A stretch of 5,102 nucleotides of DNA from Deltaproteobacteria bacterium RBG_16_54_11 (GTDB taxonomy: Bacteria > Desulfobacterota > B13-G15 > RBG-16-54-18), in assembly GCA_001797905.1 (NCBI GenBank), contig MGQS01000088.1, positions 1 through 5,102 on the forward strand. The letters are read 5' to 3'. Position numbers and translations under genes: made by a program. The notes under the pieces are model-generated. The model did no database searches, was not told the DNA's origin, and worked only from the letters and a program-made list of their open reading frames with translations. How positions within the stretch are numbered: position 1 is the stretch's first letter; each line of letters begins with the position of its first letter. Below, piece after piece: positions 1-5,102 of this stretch.

Positions 1-620
1 GCCACGGAGGTCGGGTACTTGAAGCCGGCGATCTGGGCCACATCAGCCGCTTCCATCACCACATGGTCGAGCATGGAGATGTGCATGGCCTTGGATTCAT
101 AATCCACCGCATCCCCCTCCTGCCCTGTGTGCACCGAGGAGAGGACATGCACGAGCTGCTCGGCCGCGTACTGGACGGCCTTCTTCAGATCCCCCAGGGT
201 CTTCGGTTTTAACCCCAATACCGTCCGTATATTGGGACACTCCACATCCACCTGATCCCCGAGGTTGAGGGGAAAATCCTCGCCGTGCTTCTCGATCAGG
301 TAATCGATGATGTGCGCGGCGTGGCCGGCATGGGCGCTCATACCCATGCAGCAGGCGATGGTCACGATGCGGCCCTGTTGGCCGGCGATATCGATGCCGC
401 AGGCGCCACGGTTGCCCGCCGTGAGGTCGCACTTGCCATAGGTGCACAGACAACACAGGTCGCAAAAGGGCGCATAAAAGGGTGGATACGTCTCCATCAG
501 GCGCCTGTCCCAGTTCCTCAGGTCGGTTACATGGGGCATCGGGGTGTGCCCGATGGGCTCCCACTGATCCTCTGCCCTGATGATCCTGTCCTTTTCTTCC
601 TTCTTTTTCTTTCCCTTCAT
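1..620 (-). CDS. cdhA: Archaeal-type CO dehydrogenase/acetyl-CoA synthase alpha subunit CdhA, N-terminal part (runs off the left edge)
   Basis: I translated this frame by hand; it is open from ATG at 620 to the window edge (206 codons plus 2 nt), so about a quarter of a family member of roughly 780-800 aa. Residues 53-74 hold the cysteine cluster C53-x2-C56-C57-x-C59-x4-C64-x9-C74 (FCDLCCLCTYGKCDL, then GACGI), the Fe-S ligand region of CODH. It reads like the archaeal ACDS alpha subunit, not the bacterial CooS/AcsA form with its GPCRI motif. The His-rich stretch AHAGHAAHIIDYL (96-108) and HTGQEGD (164-170) also follow CdhA as I remember it. Known role: reversible CO2/CO interconversion at a Ni-Fe-S centre in the cytoplasm; the C-cluster residues lie beyond the window. 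The start is firm: an in-frame TAA lies 15 nt upstream and a strong SD precedes the ATG. The N-terminus is Lys-rich (MKGKKKKEEK). A cdhB-like subunit is expected downstream, outside the window. Confidence 0.93.
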   Translation of the reverse strand, partial: MKGKKKKEEKDRIIRAEDQWEPIGHTPMPHVTDLRNWDRRLMETYPPFYAPFCDLCCLCTYGKCDLTAGNRGACGIDIAGQQGRIVTIACCMGMSAHAGHAAHIIDYLIEKHGEDFPLNLGDQVDVECPNIRTVLGLKPKTLGDLKKAVQYAAEQLVHVLSSVHTGQEGDAVDYESKAMHISMLDHVVMEAADVAQIAGFKYPTSV

Positions 621-630
621 CGTTTTTTTG

Positions 631-637
631 CCTCCTT
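631..637 (-). promoter_or_regulatory. Ribosome binding site of cdhA
   Basis: AAGGAGG lies 10 nt before the cdhA ATG. Its first bases overlap a TAA (638-636) that is in the cdhA frame, which rules out an upstream extension and resembles the stop/SD overlap of coupled operon genes. It supports the cdhA frame over the longer competing ORF (705-97), whose start has no such SD. Confidence 0.85.
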
Positions 638-701
638 AAAAAATCACGTACCGTCGTCGCACTGGTAGCACCTTGGGCATCACAGGACGTCCGCGCTCCT
701 T
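636..701 (-). pseudogene. Possible 3' remnant of a small ORF that stood before cdhA
   Basis: From AAG at 701 a frame different from the ligase frame stays open for 21 codons, ending ERGRPVMPKVLPVRRRYVIF, and stops at TAA 638-636, which overlaps the cdhA SD. The bases are GC-rich like the acs genes and unlike the ligase body. The stretch overlaps the last seven codons of the ligase. It has no start of its own and I recognise no family. The case for a remnant is the typical stop/SD junction and the frame match to the short ORF at 2507-2442 through a shared CAAGG. It could equally be chance. Confidence 0.22.
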
Positions 702-2368
702 GCATGTTTAGAGAAGACGGATGATCCCTCTTTTTTCTTTTCTTCTTCCAGCTGTCTCAGCTCCAGATGGGATACCTTCCCCACCATAGTTTTTGGAACC
801 TCGTCAAGAAATTCTACAAACCGCGGATATTTCTCAAATCCCATGTTCGCCTTTGCCCATTCGATAATGTCCTGCGCGGAAAGCTTACCTGCAAATTCTT
901 CTTTTAATTCGATATACGCCTTTACATTCTCCTCGCCGTGATCATCAAGGATACCGATGACGCCGCACTCGGCAATGGCTTCATGGTAATGCAAGAGGTC
1001 TTCAACCTCAGCTGGATACACGGAATGTCCTTTGTATTTAATCAAGTCTTTAGCCCTTGATCTTATGGTAATATATCCTTCCTCGTCCATTGAGGCCAGA
1101 TCTCCTGTCCAGAGCCATCCGTCTTTGATCGTGTTACGCGTTTCTTCTTCCCTCTTGTAATACCCCAGCATCATTTGCGGGCCTTTTACTACCAGCTCCC
1201 CTACCTCATTAATGCCGAGGGCATTACCGTCGGCATCACAAATCTTAACGTCTGTACTGGGGAAGGGAAGGCCGACGGTCCCGGCCTTGGTCGTACCGAC
1301 AAATGGATTGGCGGTAACTCCCGGGGACATCTCCGTTAATCCGTATGCCTCACGCACCTTGGCGCCGCTTATCTCCTCGAATTTTATCTTTACATCCTCC
1401 GGCAAGGGGGCGGCGCCGCTCATGCAATATTTAATGCCGGATAGATCATGATCTTTGATCTCTTCATAGTTGTTCAGGTTATTAAAGAGCGTGGCAATGC
1501 CGGGAAAAATGGTAGGCCGTGTGGCTTCTATTACCTCTATTACCTCATGGGCTTCTCGGGGATTAAATACGCACGCAATCTTCCAACCGTTGTTTATGGC
1601 ATTGTGCAGCCCCGTGCCGAGGTATATATGGAAAAAAGGCAAGGCCGCCAGTACCACTTCATCTCCAGGCCTGCTGCCTGGAAACCATGCCCTTAATTGA
1701 CAGCAGTTCGAAATGATATTTCTATGGGTCAGCATGGCCCCCTTGGGAAAGCCGGTAGTGCCGCCGGTATATTGAAGCAGGGCGAGTTCATCGGAATTAA
1801 TGCGGACCTCAGGGGGATTGGGTGCCGTTTCCCGTACGAGATCTTCCCAGGTCGGCTCTCCCGCAATTTGAAATTCCTGGGGTCCCATGGGATCCGGTGA
1901 TAGATAGGGGGCAACGTTGGTATAAAATTTATACCGGACACCGGTCTCCGCAATGATGGGATCGACCAGGTTCGTAAATCCCTCCCAGCCGAGATAGACC
2001 TTGGCGTCGCTGTCATTGAGTTGTCTCTTGATTTCTAAGCTCTTAAAGAGGGGAGAGAGGGTGGTAACGATTCCCCCCATTTTAAGGATCCCATAGAAAT
2101 TACATATAAACGCAGGATCGTTTAAGTATTGTATGGCTACGGTATCCCCTTTTTTAATGCCGAGCTGGCTTAATTTAGTTGCAATCCGATAAACAATATC
2201 AAGCAGTTGTTTATAGGTAAGTTCAAAGCCCATATAATAGGTAGCGACGTTGTCCGGAAACGCCTTTACGGTGTTTTCCAGGGAATCAACAAGGGTAATT
2301 GCCGGAATCTCCACCTCTTTGGGAATGCCTTCCGGCCAATTTTTGTAATATGTCTTTTGATCCAACAT
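680..2368 (-). CDS. AMP-forming acyl-CoA synthetase (long/medium-chain fatty-acid--CoA ligase type)
   Basis: A 562-aa member of the ANL (acyl/aryl-CoA synthetase, NRPS adenylation, luciferase) superfamily, full length for the family. Motifs in order: P-loop YTGGTTGFPKGA (200-211), FFHIY (245-249), SGAAPLP (317-323), YGLTE (342-346), TGD (421-423), the hinge RSRAKDLIKYKG (436-447), and PKTMVGK (525-531) with the likely adenylation lysine K531. It should activate a carboxylic acid with ATP and CoA, via an acyl-AMP, in the cytoplasm; the motifs do not settle chain length or aromatic versus aliphatic substrate. The ATG at 2368 has a weak SD (AAGG, 2381-2378, 9 nt spacing). It lies between acsD and cdhA on the same strand, is more AT-rich than both (bases 2101-2160 are 22/60 G+C against 33/60 for 2821-2880), and has its own promoter. 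The tail after residue 548 (SSVFSKHARSADVL) is outside the conserved core and partly GC-rich. No terminator is visible before cdhA. Confidence 0.93.
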   Translation of the reverse strand: MLDQKTYYKNWPEGIPKEVEIPAITLVDSLENTVKAFPDNVATYYMGFELTYKQLLDIVYRIATKLSQLGIKKGDTVAIQYLNDPAFICNFYGILKMGGIVTTLSPLFKSLEIKRQLNDSDAKVYLGWEGFTNLVDPIIAETGVRYKFYTNVAPYLSPDPMGPQEFQIAGEPTWEDLVRETAPNPPEVRINSDELALLQYTGGTTGFPKGAMLTHRNIISNCCQLRAWFPGSRPGDEVVLAALPFFHIYLGTGLHNAINNGWKIACVFNPREAHEVIEVIEATRPTIFPGIATLFNNLNNYEEIKDHDLSGIKYCMSGAAPLPEDVKIKFEEISGAKVREAYGLTEMSPGVTANPFVGTTKAGTVGLPFPSTDVKICDADGNALGINEVGELVVKGPQMMLGYYKREEETRNTIKDGWLWTGDLASMDEEGYITIRSRAKDLIKYKGHSVYPAEVEDLLHYHEAIAECGVIGILDDHGEENVKAYIELKEEFAGKLSAQDIIEWAKANMGFEKYPRFVEFLDEVPKTMVGKVSHLELRQLEEEKKKEGSSVFSKHARSADVL

Positions 2369-2430
2369 ACGGTATTACCTTGATAATGTAATGAAATAAA
2401 CCATTTATATCAGGCAGAATATATCTTCTT

Positions 2431-2445
2431 TTAGAATAATTCTAA
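2431..2445. promoter_or_regulatory. Perfect 7-1-7 palindrome over the -10 element, candidate Fur/PerR-family operator
   Basis: TTAGAATAATTCTAA is an exact inverted repeat with 7-nt arms and one central base. It covers the predicted -10 hexamer (2433-2438), where a bound protein would block RNA polymerase. The 7-1-7 layout with an AT-rich core resembles PerR/Fur boxes (PerR consensus TTATAATNATTATAA, one mismatch per arm). The regulator family is inference, and another dimeric repressor, for example of fatty-acid genes, is possible. Confidence 0.4.
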
Positions 2446-2461
2446 TTATACCCCTTGTCAA
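2433..2461 (-). promoter_or_regulatory. Sigma70-like promoter for the acyl-CoA synthetase
   Basis: On the minus strand a perfect -35 hexamer TTGACA (2461-2456) is followed after 17 nt by TATTCT (2438-2433), a 4/6 match to the -10 consensus. Transcription would start near 2426, leaving a leader of about 58 nt before the ligase ATG. The 154-nt gap is the only one of this size between genes here, which supports a separate promoter. With no terminator between ligase and cdhA, it could also feed cdhA. Confidence 0.6.
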
Positions 2462-2507
2462 GGCATCTGGCAAAGGTCTTACGGGCCCAAACGATACGTT
2501 CTCGCAC
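2442..2507 (-). pseudogene. Short ORF after acsD, possible 5' remnant of a disrupted small gene
   Basis: Just after the acsD stop, AGGAGG (2520-2515) sits 7 nt before a GTG at 2507, which is ideal spacing, and opens a 21-codon frame beginning VRERIVWARKTFARCLDK and ending at TAG 2444-2442. A competing ATG at 2512 (MQCENVSFGP..., 35 codons, stop at 2405) has only 2 nt after the SD. The start lies 15 nt after acsD, matching the operon's close spacing, and the GC-rich bases give way to AT-rich ones near 2455. I recognise no family. It may be a leader-type ORF, a truncated gene start, or noise; the good SD is the main support. Confidence 0.28.
2453..2463. promoter_or_regulatory. Short 5-1-5 dyad over the -35 element
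   Basis: On the minus strand CCTTGACAAGG has 5-nt perfect arms around one base and contains the whole -35 hexamer. Its centre (2458) is 20 bp from the centre of the dyad over the -10 (2438), about two helical turns. The arms differ in sequence from that dyad, so it is not a second copy of the same site. It is short enough to be chance. Confidence 0.2.
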
Positions 2508-2522
2508 TGCATGGCCTCCTGC

Positions 2523-3425
2523 CTACTTGATCATCCCTTTCACTATCTTAAACACCTCGGGGTGTCTCAGCACCACGACGTCTGCCCCGGCCAACAGGTA
2601 GCTGATCGCCGTCACCTCCTCCCAGGCGATCCCCAACTCCTCCCGCTCCTTGGGCTCTTTATTCTTCCAGACCTCCCCCCCGAAGTTGGCTATGACCGGC
2701 ATCTGCAGCATCGCATCCTGGAACATAATACCGACGTGCTTGGTCCTCTCCATCACGGAGAAGCAATACTCGATGCCGTACCCCAGGGCAGAGGCCAGGG
2801 GATCGAGGACGATCCGGTCGCTCGGCAAGATCCTGCTCACCTTGACGTTGAGCTCCTTTTGCAGGTTGATATCCACCGGGGCCTGCGTCACCACGCAGTG
2901 GCCATGCTCCTTGGCAGCAAGGGCGATGGGCTCAAAGTCCTCCTTGATGACCGGACCGAGGAGCAGGTTTTCTCCGCTCAGGGCCTTTGCCACCGCGGCG
3001 AGCACGGCAGGGTCTTTCTTCTCATTCCCCGTCGTGTAGACGATCATGGGGAGAGAAACGGCCTCATAGACCCGTTTTACGAGCTCGGCCGCCTGCTCAG
3101 GCGGGGTATCCTTTTCATTCGGATCGCAGCTGATGAGGGAGAGGAAGATGAGATCAGCCCCCAGTTCCTCGCATCGCTTGGCCCAGGCAACGGGATCAGA
3201 GACCACATCTTTATACGGCCCTAAAACCCAGGGTGCCCAATTCTGCGGCTCCATATCCCAGACCTCCAGGGCGATCTTGGGTGGATTGGGGAATTGTCCC
3301 TCATCAAAGGTCTGGTTGAAGGCGAGGACATTCTCCCCGCCTATTTTTACCGCCCGCTTGCCTTTCCCAACAGTTACCTCGGCTACCTTCCCCTTGTAGC
3401 TCTCGATTGGCGCTTTAAAGGCCAT
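2523..3425 (-). CDS. acsD: Corrinoid/iron-sulfur protein small subunit AcsD (acetyl-CoA decarbonylase/synthase delta subunit)
   Basis: A 300-aa protein, close to bacterial AcsD length and well short of the roughly 430-aa archaeal CdhD. The N-terminal GKVAEVTVGKGKRAVKIGGENVL, the segment PPKIALEVWDMEPQNW and the late NFGGEVW are typical of this family. Known role: a TIM-barrel subunit that pairs with AcsC, which carries the cobamide and a 4Fe-4S cluster, to shuttle a methyl group from methyl-THF (through AcsE) to acetyl-CoA synthase in the cytoplasm. The longest ORF starts at ATG 3431, but AGGAGG (3438-3433) is only 1 nt from that codon and 7 nt from the next in-frame ATG at 3425, so I choose 3425 (MAFKAPIESY...). 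The gene follows acsE by 19 nt. acsC is not adjacent on the downstream side; its place is taken by the acyl-CoA synthetase. Confidence 0.92.
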   Translation of the reverse strand: MAFKAPIESYKGKVAEVTVGKGKRAVKIGGENVLAFNQTFDEGQFPNPPKIALEVWDMEPQNWAPWVLGPYKDVVSDPVAWAKRCEELGADLIFLSLISCDPNEKDTPPEQAAELVKRVYEAVSLPMIVYTTGNEKKDPAVLAAVAKALSGENLLLGPVIKEDFEPIALAAKEHGHCVVTQAPVDINLQKELNVKVSRILPSDRIVLDPLASALGYGIEYCFSVMERTKHVGIMFQDAMLQMPVIANFGGEVWKNKEPKEREELGIAWEEVTAISYLLAGADVVVLRHPEVFKIVKGMIK

Positions 3426-3432
3426 TGCCATA

Positions 3433-3438
3433 CCTCCT
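3433..3438 (-). promoter_or_regulatory. Ribosome binding site deciding the acsD start
   Basis: AGGAGG lies 1 nt from ATG 3431 and 7 nt from ATG 3425. Only the second distance is normal for initiation, so the annotated protein should lack the first two residues (MA) of the longest reading. Confidence 0.75.
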
Positions 3439-3444
3439 GTCTGT

Positions 3445-4320
3445 CTATTGCTCCAGCCACGTATGGGAGTAGAGGATCTCCCCCATGAGCACTTTGGCCG
3501 TCTTGGCGTAATCCCTTTCCTTGGGAGGGAGGGAGGCCGGATCCACCCCTTGCCCGTCCATGACCTTGTGGATCACCTCCACGATACCGGGAAGCTTGCC
3601 GCGCACCAGATCCCGCAACTCGGCGTCAAAGGCGTCGACGATGGCCGAATGCATGCCGTAGCGCTGCAACATCACCAGATAGGTTCTATTGAGGATCCCT
3701 CTCAGCTCTTCGGGCGCCCCGTTGGAGATATTGGAGAGCCCGATGGTCGACTTTACCCCGGGGAGGAGGTCCGGCAGCATCTGGGTGAACTCCAGGCATG
3801 CCACCACCCCTTGCTGGGCAACGCTGACCGGGAGCAGAATGGGGTCAATCCACAGCCGCTCATTCTCGATCCCGAGCTCGTTGGCGTAGGCCGCCGTGTC
3901 CATGATGCGTTCGGCCCTGGCCTCAGCATCGGAGGGGATCCCCTGATCGCTCAGCACGGAGAGGATTACCTCACAGGCGTACCGGGCTGCCAGGGGGAGC
4001 ATTCGGTCCTTACTCTCCTGTTTGCCCGAGGCGGAGTTTATCAGAGGAGGCCGCTTGGCCACCTTGAGGCCTGCCTCCACCGCCAGGGGATTGGTGCTGT
4101 CCAAGGCAAGGGGAACATTCAACACCTCTTGGACGGTCTCAACCAGCCACCCCATGACCTCCGGGTTCTTGCGCGCCGGCCCTACGTTAAGATCGATATA
4201 GTCCACCCCCGCTGAAGCCTGCTCCTTGGCCATCTGTTGCAAGGTCTTCTTATCCTTTTGATTGACGGCATCGGAGACCGCTTTAGCAATGATGTGTATA
4301 TTCTCCCCGATTAATAACAT
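3445..4320 (-). CDS. acsE: Methyltetrahydrofolate:corrinoid/iron-sulfur protein methyltransferase AcsE
   Basis: A 291-aa TIM-barrel pterin-binding methyltransferase that moves the methyl of 5-methyl-THF to the cobamide of the AcsCD corrinoid protein (or back, if the pathway runs oxidatively). The N-terminus MLLIGENI matches the usual MLIIGERI start of the Moorella enzyme as I recall it. DYIDLNVGP is at 40-48. The pterin-site residues are visible: D74 in LALDSTN, N95 in INSAS, D159 in WIDPILLP and N197 in GLSNIS, lining up with Moorella D75, N96, D160 and N199. The longest ORF begins at GTG 4329, but that codon overlaps the SD AAGGAGGG (4336-4329), so the ATG at 4320, 8 nt downstream of the SD, is the start. 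It lies 23 nt after cooC and 19 nt before acsD, so the three are very likely one operon. Archaeal ACDS systems lack AcsE, so this marks a bacterial, THF-based methyl branch. Confidence 0.95.
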   Translation of the reverse strand: MLLIGENIHIIAKAVSDAVNQKDKKTLQQMAKEQASAGVDYIDLNVGPARKNPEVMGWLVETVQEVLNVPLALDSTNPLAVEAGLKVAKRPPLINSASGKQESKDRMLPLAARYACEVILSVLSDQGIPSDAEARAERIMDTAAYANELGIENERLWIDPILLPVSVAQQGVVACLEFTQMLPDLLPGVKSTIGLSNISNGAPEELRGILNRTYLVMLQRYGMHSAIVDAFDAELRDLVRGKLPGIVEVIHKVMDGQGVDPASLPPKERDYAKTAKVLMGEILYSHTWLEQ

Positions 4321-4328
4321 CTGTTCCA

Positions 4329-4336
4329 CCCTCCTT
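4329..4336 (-). promoter_or_regulatory. Ribosome binding site deciding the acsE start
   Basis: AAGGAGGG ends 8 nt before ATG 4320 and shares a base with the upstream GTG (4329-4327), excluding that GTG as initiator. The resulting N-terminus, MLLIGEN, agrees with the family. Confidence 0.85.
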
Positions 4337-4343
4337 AGAGTAA

Positions 4344-5096
4344 TTATAAGATCTTTTCCACCATCTCCCTGACTGCCCGTGTCACCTGATTATCGTCGGG
4401 CAGCTCCAGCAAAGACCGCCCTTCCAAATCAAACCTTTTGATCTGATCATCCTCGGGTACGGAGCCGAAGATCTTTAAACCCTTCTCTTTAACCTTCTGA
4501 CGGATCACGGGGTCCATGGTACCGGGCACCCGATTGATCACAAAACCCATCTCTTTGACATCAAGCTTCAACTCCTTGGCCAGCTCGGCGATCCTCGCAC
4601 CGCTCTCAACACCCCTGAGGGAGTGATCGGAGACGAGGAAGAGGAGATCCGCCGCTCTGGTGGTCCGTCTGCTCAGGTGCTCCATCCCTGCGGCGTTGTC
4701 CATCACCGAATAGGGGTAATTGTTTTCGAGGTTATCCATGATCCTGCGCAAAACACTGTTGACATAGCAGTAACACCCGGGGCCCTCGCCTCTGCCCATG
4801 CTCAGAAAGTCGAACCCCTTCTCCTCAACCATTACCTCCGCCAATTTTGCCTCCAGCCATTTATCCTTGGACATACCGGGCGGCAACTGGGAGGCCTTTT
4901 TCTCCATCTCATCCAAGACAGCGCCCACGGTCTGTACCCCGTGCAGCCCCAAGGCATCAGCCAAATTGCCGTCGGCGTCGGCATCAATGACAAGGACGGG
5001 TCCTTTCCCGGAACGGATCAAGAGGCGCAGGATCACGGCGCTCAAGGTCGTCTTTCCCGTCCCACCTTTGCCGCAGATCGCGATATGAAAGGGCAC
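4344..5096 (-). CDS. cooC: CooC/AcsF-type nickel-insertion ATPase for CO dehydrogenase/acetyl-CoA synthase
   Basis: A 250-aa MinD/Mrp-like P-loop ATPase, usual length for CooC. The deviant Walker A CGKGGTGKTT (8-17) has the signature lysine K10 as well as K15; VLVIDADADGNLADALG (34-50) is the switch/Walker A' region, and VMDNAAGMEHLSRRTT (131-146) the Walker B region. The CxC pair C108-Y-C110 in GPGCYCYVN is the metal/dimer-interface motif that separates CooC and AcsF from MinD and NifH relatives. It should use ATP to mature the Ni-containing clusters of CODH and/or acetyl-CoA synthase in the cytoplasm. The first codon shown is GTG (read as Met) at 5096; only six bases (GGTAGA) are visible before it, so the start is not certain and could lie beyond the window. 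It stops 23 nt before acsE and is the first visible gene of the acsE-acsD operon. Confidence 0.92.
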   Translation of the reverse strand: MPFHIAICGKGGTGKTTLSAVILRLLIRSGKGPVLVIDADADGNLADALGLHGVQTVGAVLDEMEKKASQLPPGMSKDKWLEAKLAEVMVEEKGFDFLSMGRGEGPGCYCYVNSVLRRIMDNLENNYPYSVMDNAAGMEHLSRRTTRAADLLFLVSDHSLRGVESGARIAELAKELKLDVKEMGFVINRVPGTMDPVIRQKVKEKGLKIFGSVPEDDQIKRFDLEGRSLLELPDDNQVTRAVREMVEKIL

Positions 5097-5102
5097 TCTA
5101 CC

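Noticed and set aside
647..682. Ligase TGA stop followed in frame by CPRCYQCDDGT and a second TGA, suggesting selenocysteine read-through or a zinc-ribbon tail
   Set aside because: The cysteine pattern is eye-catching, but only a 4-bp stem (UACC/GGUA) with an 11-nt loop could be drawn after the UGA, no SECIS-like hairpin is visible, and acyl-CoA ligases do not have such a tail. It is better read as ordinary stop plus spacer.
97..705. 202-aa minus-strand ORF MQGARTSCDAQG...
   Set aside because: Same strand as cdhA but out of frame; no SD, biased composition, and cdhA explains the bases with conserved motifs.
1729..2016. 95-aa minus-strand ORF within the acyl-CoA synthetase
   Set aside because: Out-of-frame reading nested in a gene with intact motifs across the region.
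2446..2451. TATAAT (minus strand) as the -10 of the ligase promoter
   Set aside because: It begins only 5 nt after the TTGACA, far too close to serve as its -10; TATTCT at 17 nt fits the spacing.
2405..2512. 35-codon ORF from ATG 2512 (MQCENVSFGPVRPLPDALTRG...)
   Set aside because: The ATG is 2 nt from the SD, too close for initiation, and the later codons run through the promoter and AT-rich leader. The GTG at 2507 is better placed.
2511..3224. 237-aa plus-strand ORF opposite acsD
   Set aside because: Antisense shadow of acsD; there is no plausible SD or recognisable domain.
3448..4215. 255-aa plus-strand ORF opposite acsE
   Set aside because: Antisense shadow of a GC-rich gene whose minus-strand reading has the full AcsE active site; the His/Gly/Leu-rich product matches no family.

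Overview
The window is a run of co-oriented minus-strand genes from the carbonyl branch of the Wood-Ljungdahl (reductive acetyl-CoA) pathway, interrupted by an acyl-CoA synthetase. It points to an obligately anaerobic bacterium. Use of a bacterial methyl-tetrahydrofolate methyltransferase (AcsE), an archaeal-type CODH alpha subunit (CdhA) and a fatty-acid-type acyl-CoA ligase would fit a complete-oxidising sulfate reducer or syntroph of the Desulfobacterota type. That taxonomic call is inference, since there is no rRNA or marker gene here.

In transcription order (right to left): a CooC/AcsF-type nickel-insertion ATPase (5096-4344, GTG start at the window edge); acsE, methyl-THF:corrinoid/iron-sulfur protein methyltransferase (4320-3445); acsD, small subunit of the corrinoid/iron-sulfur protein (3425-2523). 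These three are GC-rich, spaced by about 20 nt, and acsE and acsD carry strong Shine-Dalgarno (SD) sequences that fix their starts a few codons inside the longest ORFs. Next comes a 154-nt AT-rich gap with a sigma70-like promoter covered by two short dyads, then a 562-aa AMP-forming acyl-CoA synthetase (2368-680) of clearly lower GC. Last is the 5' part of cdhA (620 to beyond base 1), the catalytic alpha subunit of an archaeal-type CO dehydrogenase; its ORF runs off the left edge and is easily missed because a 202-aa wrong-frame ORF overlies it.

Together AcsE moves the methyl group from methyl-THF to the corrinoid protein (AcsD plus an AcsC not seen here), CdhA interconverts CO2 and CO, and CooC loads nickel; the acetyl-CoA synthase itself must lie outside the window. 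If the pathway runs in reverse it oxidises acetyl-CoA, and the ligase would supply acyl-CoA that beta-oxidation turns into acetyl-CoA.

The most interesting points are the archaeal-type CODH paired with bacterial methyl-transfer proteins, the ligase cassette that looks inserted into the operon, in-frame short ORF pieces on both sides of it that may be halves of one disrupted small gene, and a Fur/PerR-like 7-1-7 palindrome over the ligase promoter. I see no new defence, mobile or RNA system, no tRNA/rRNA, no CRISPR and no transposase.
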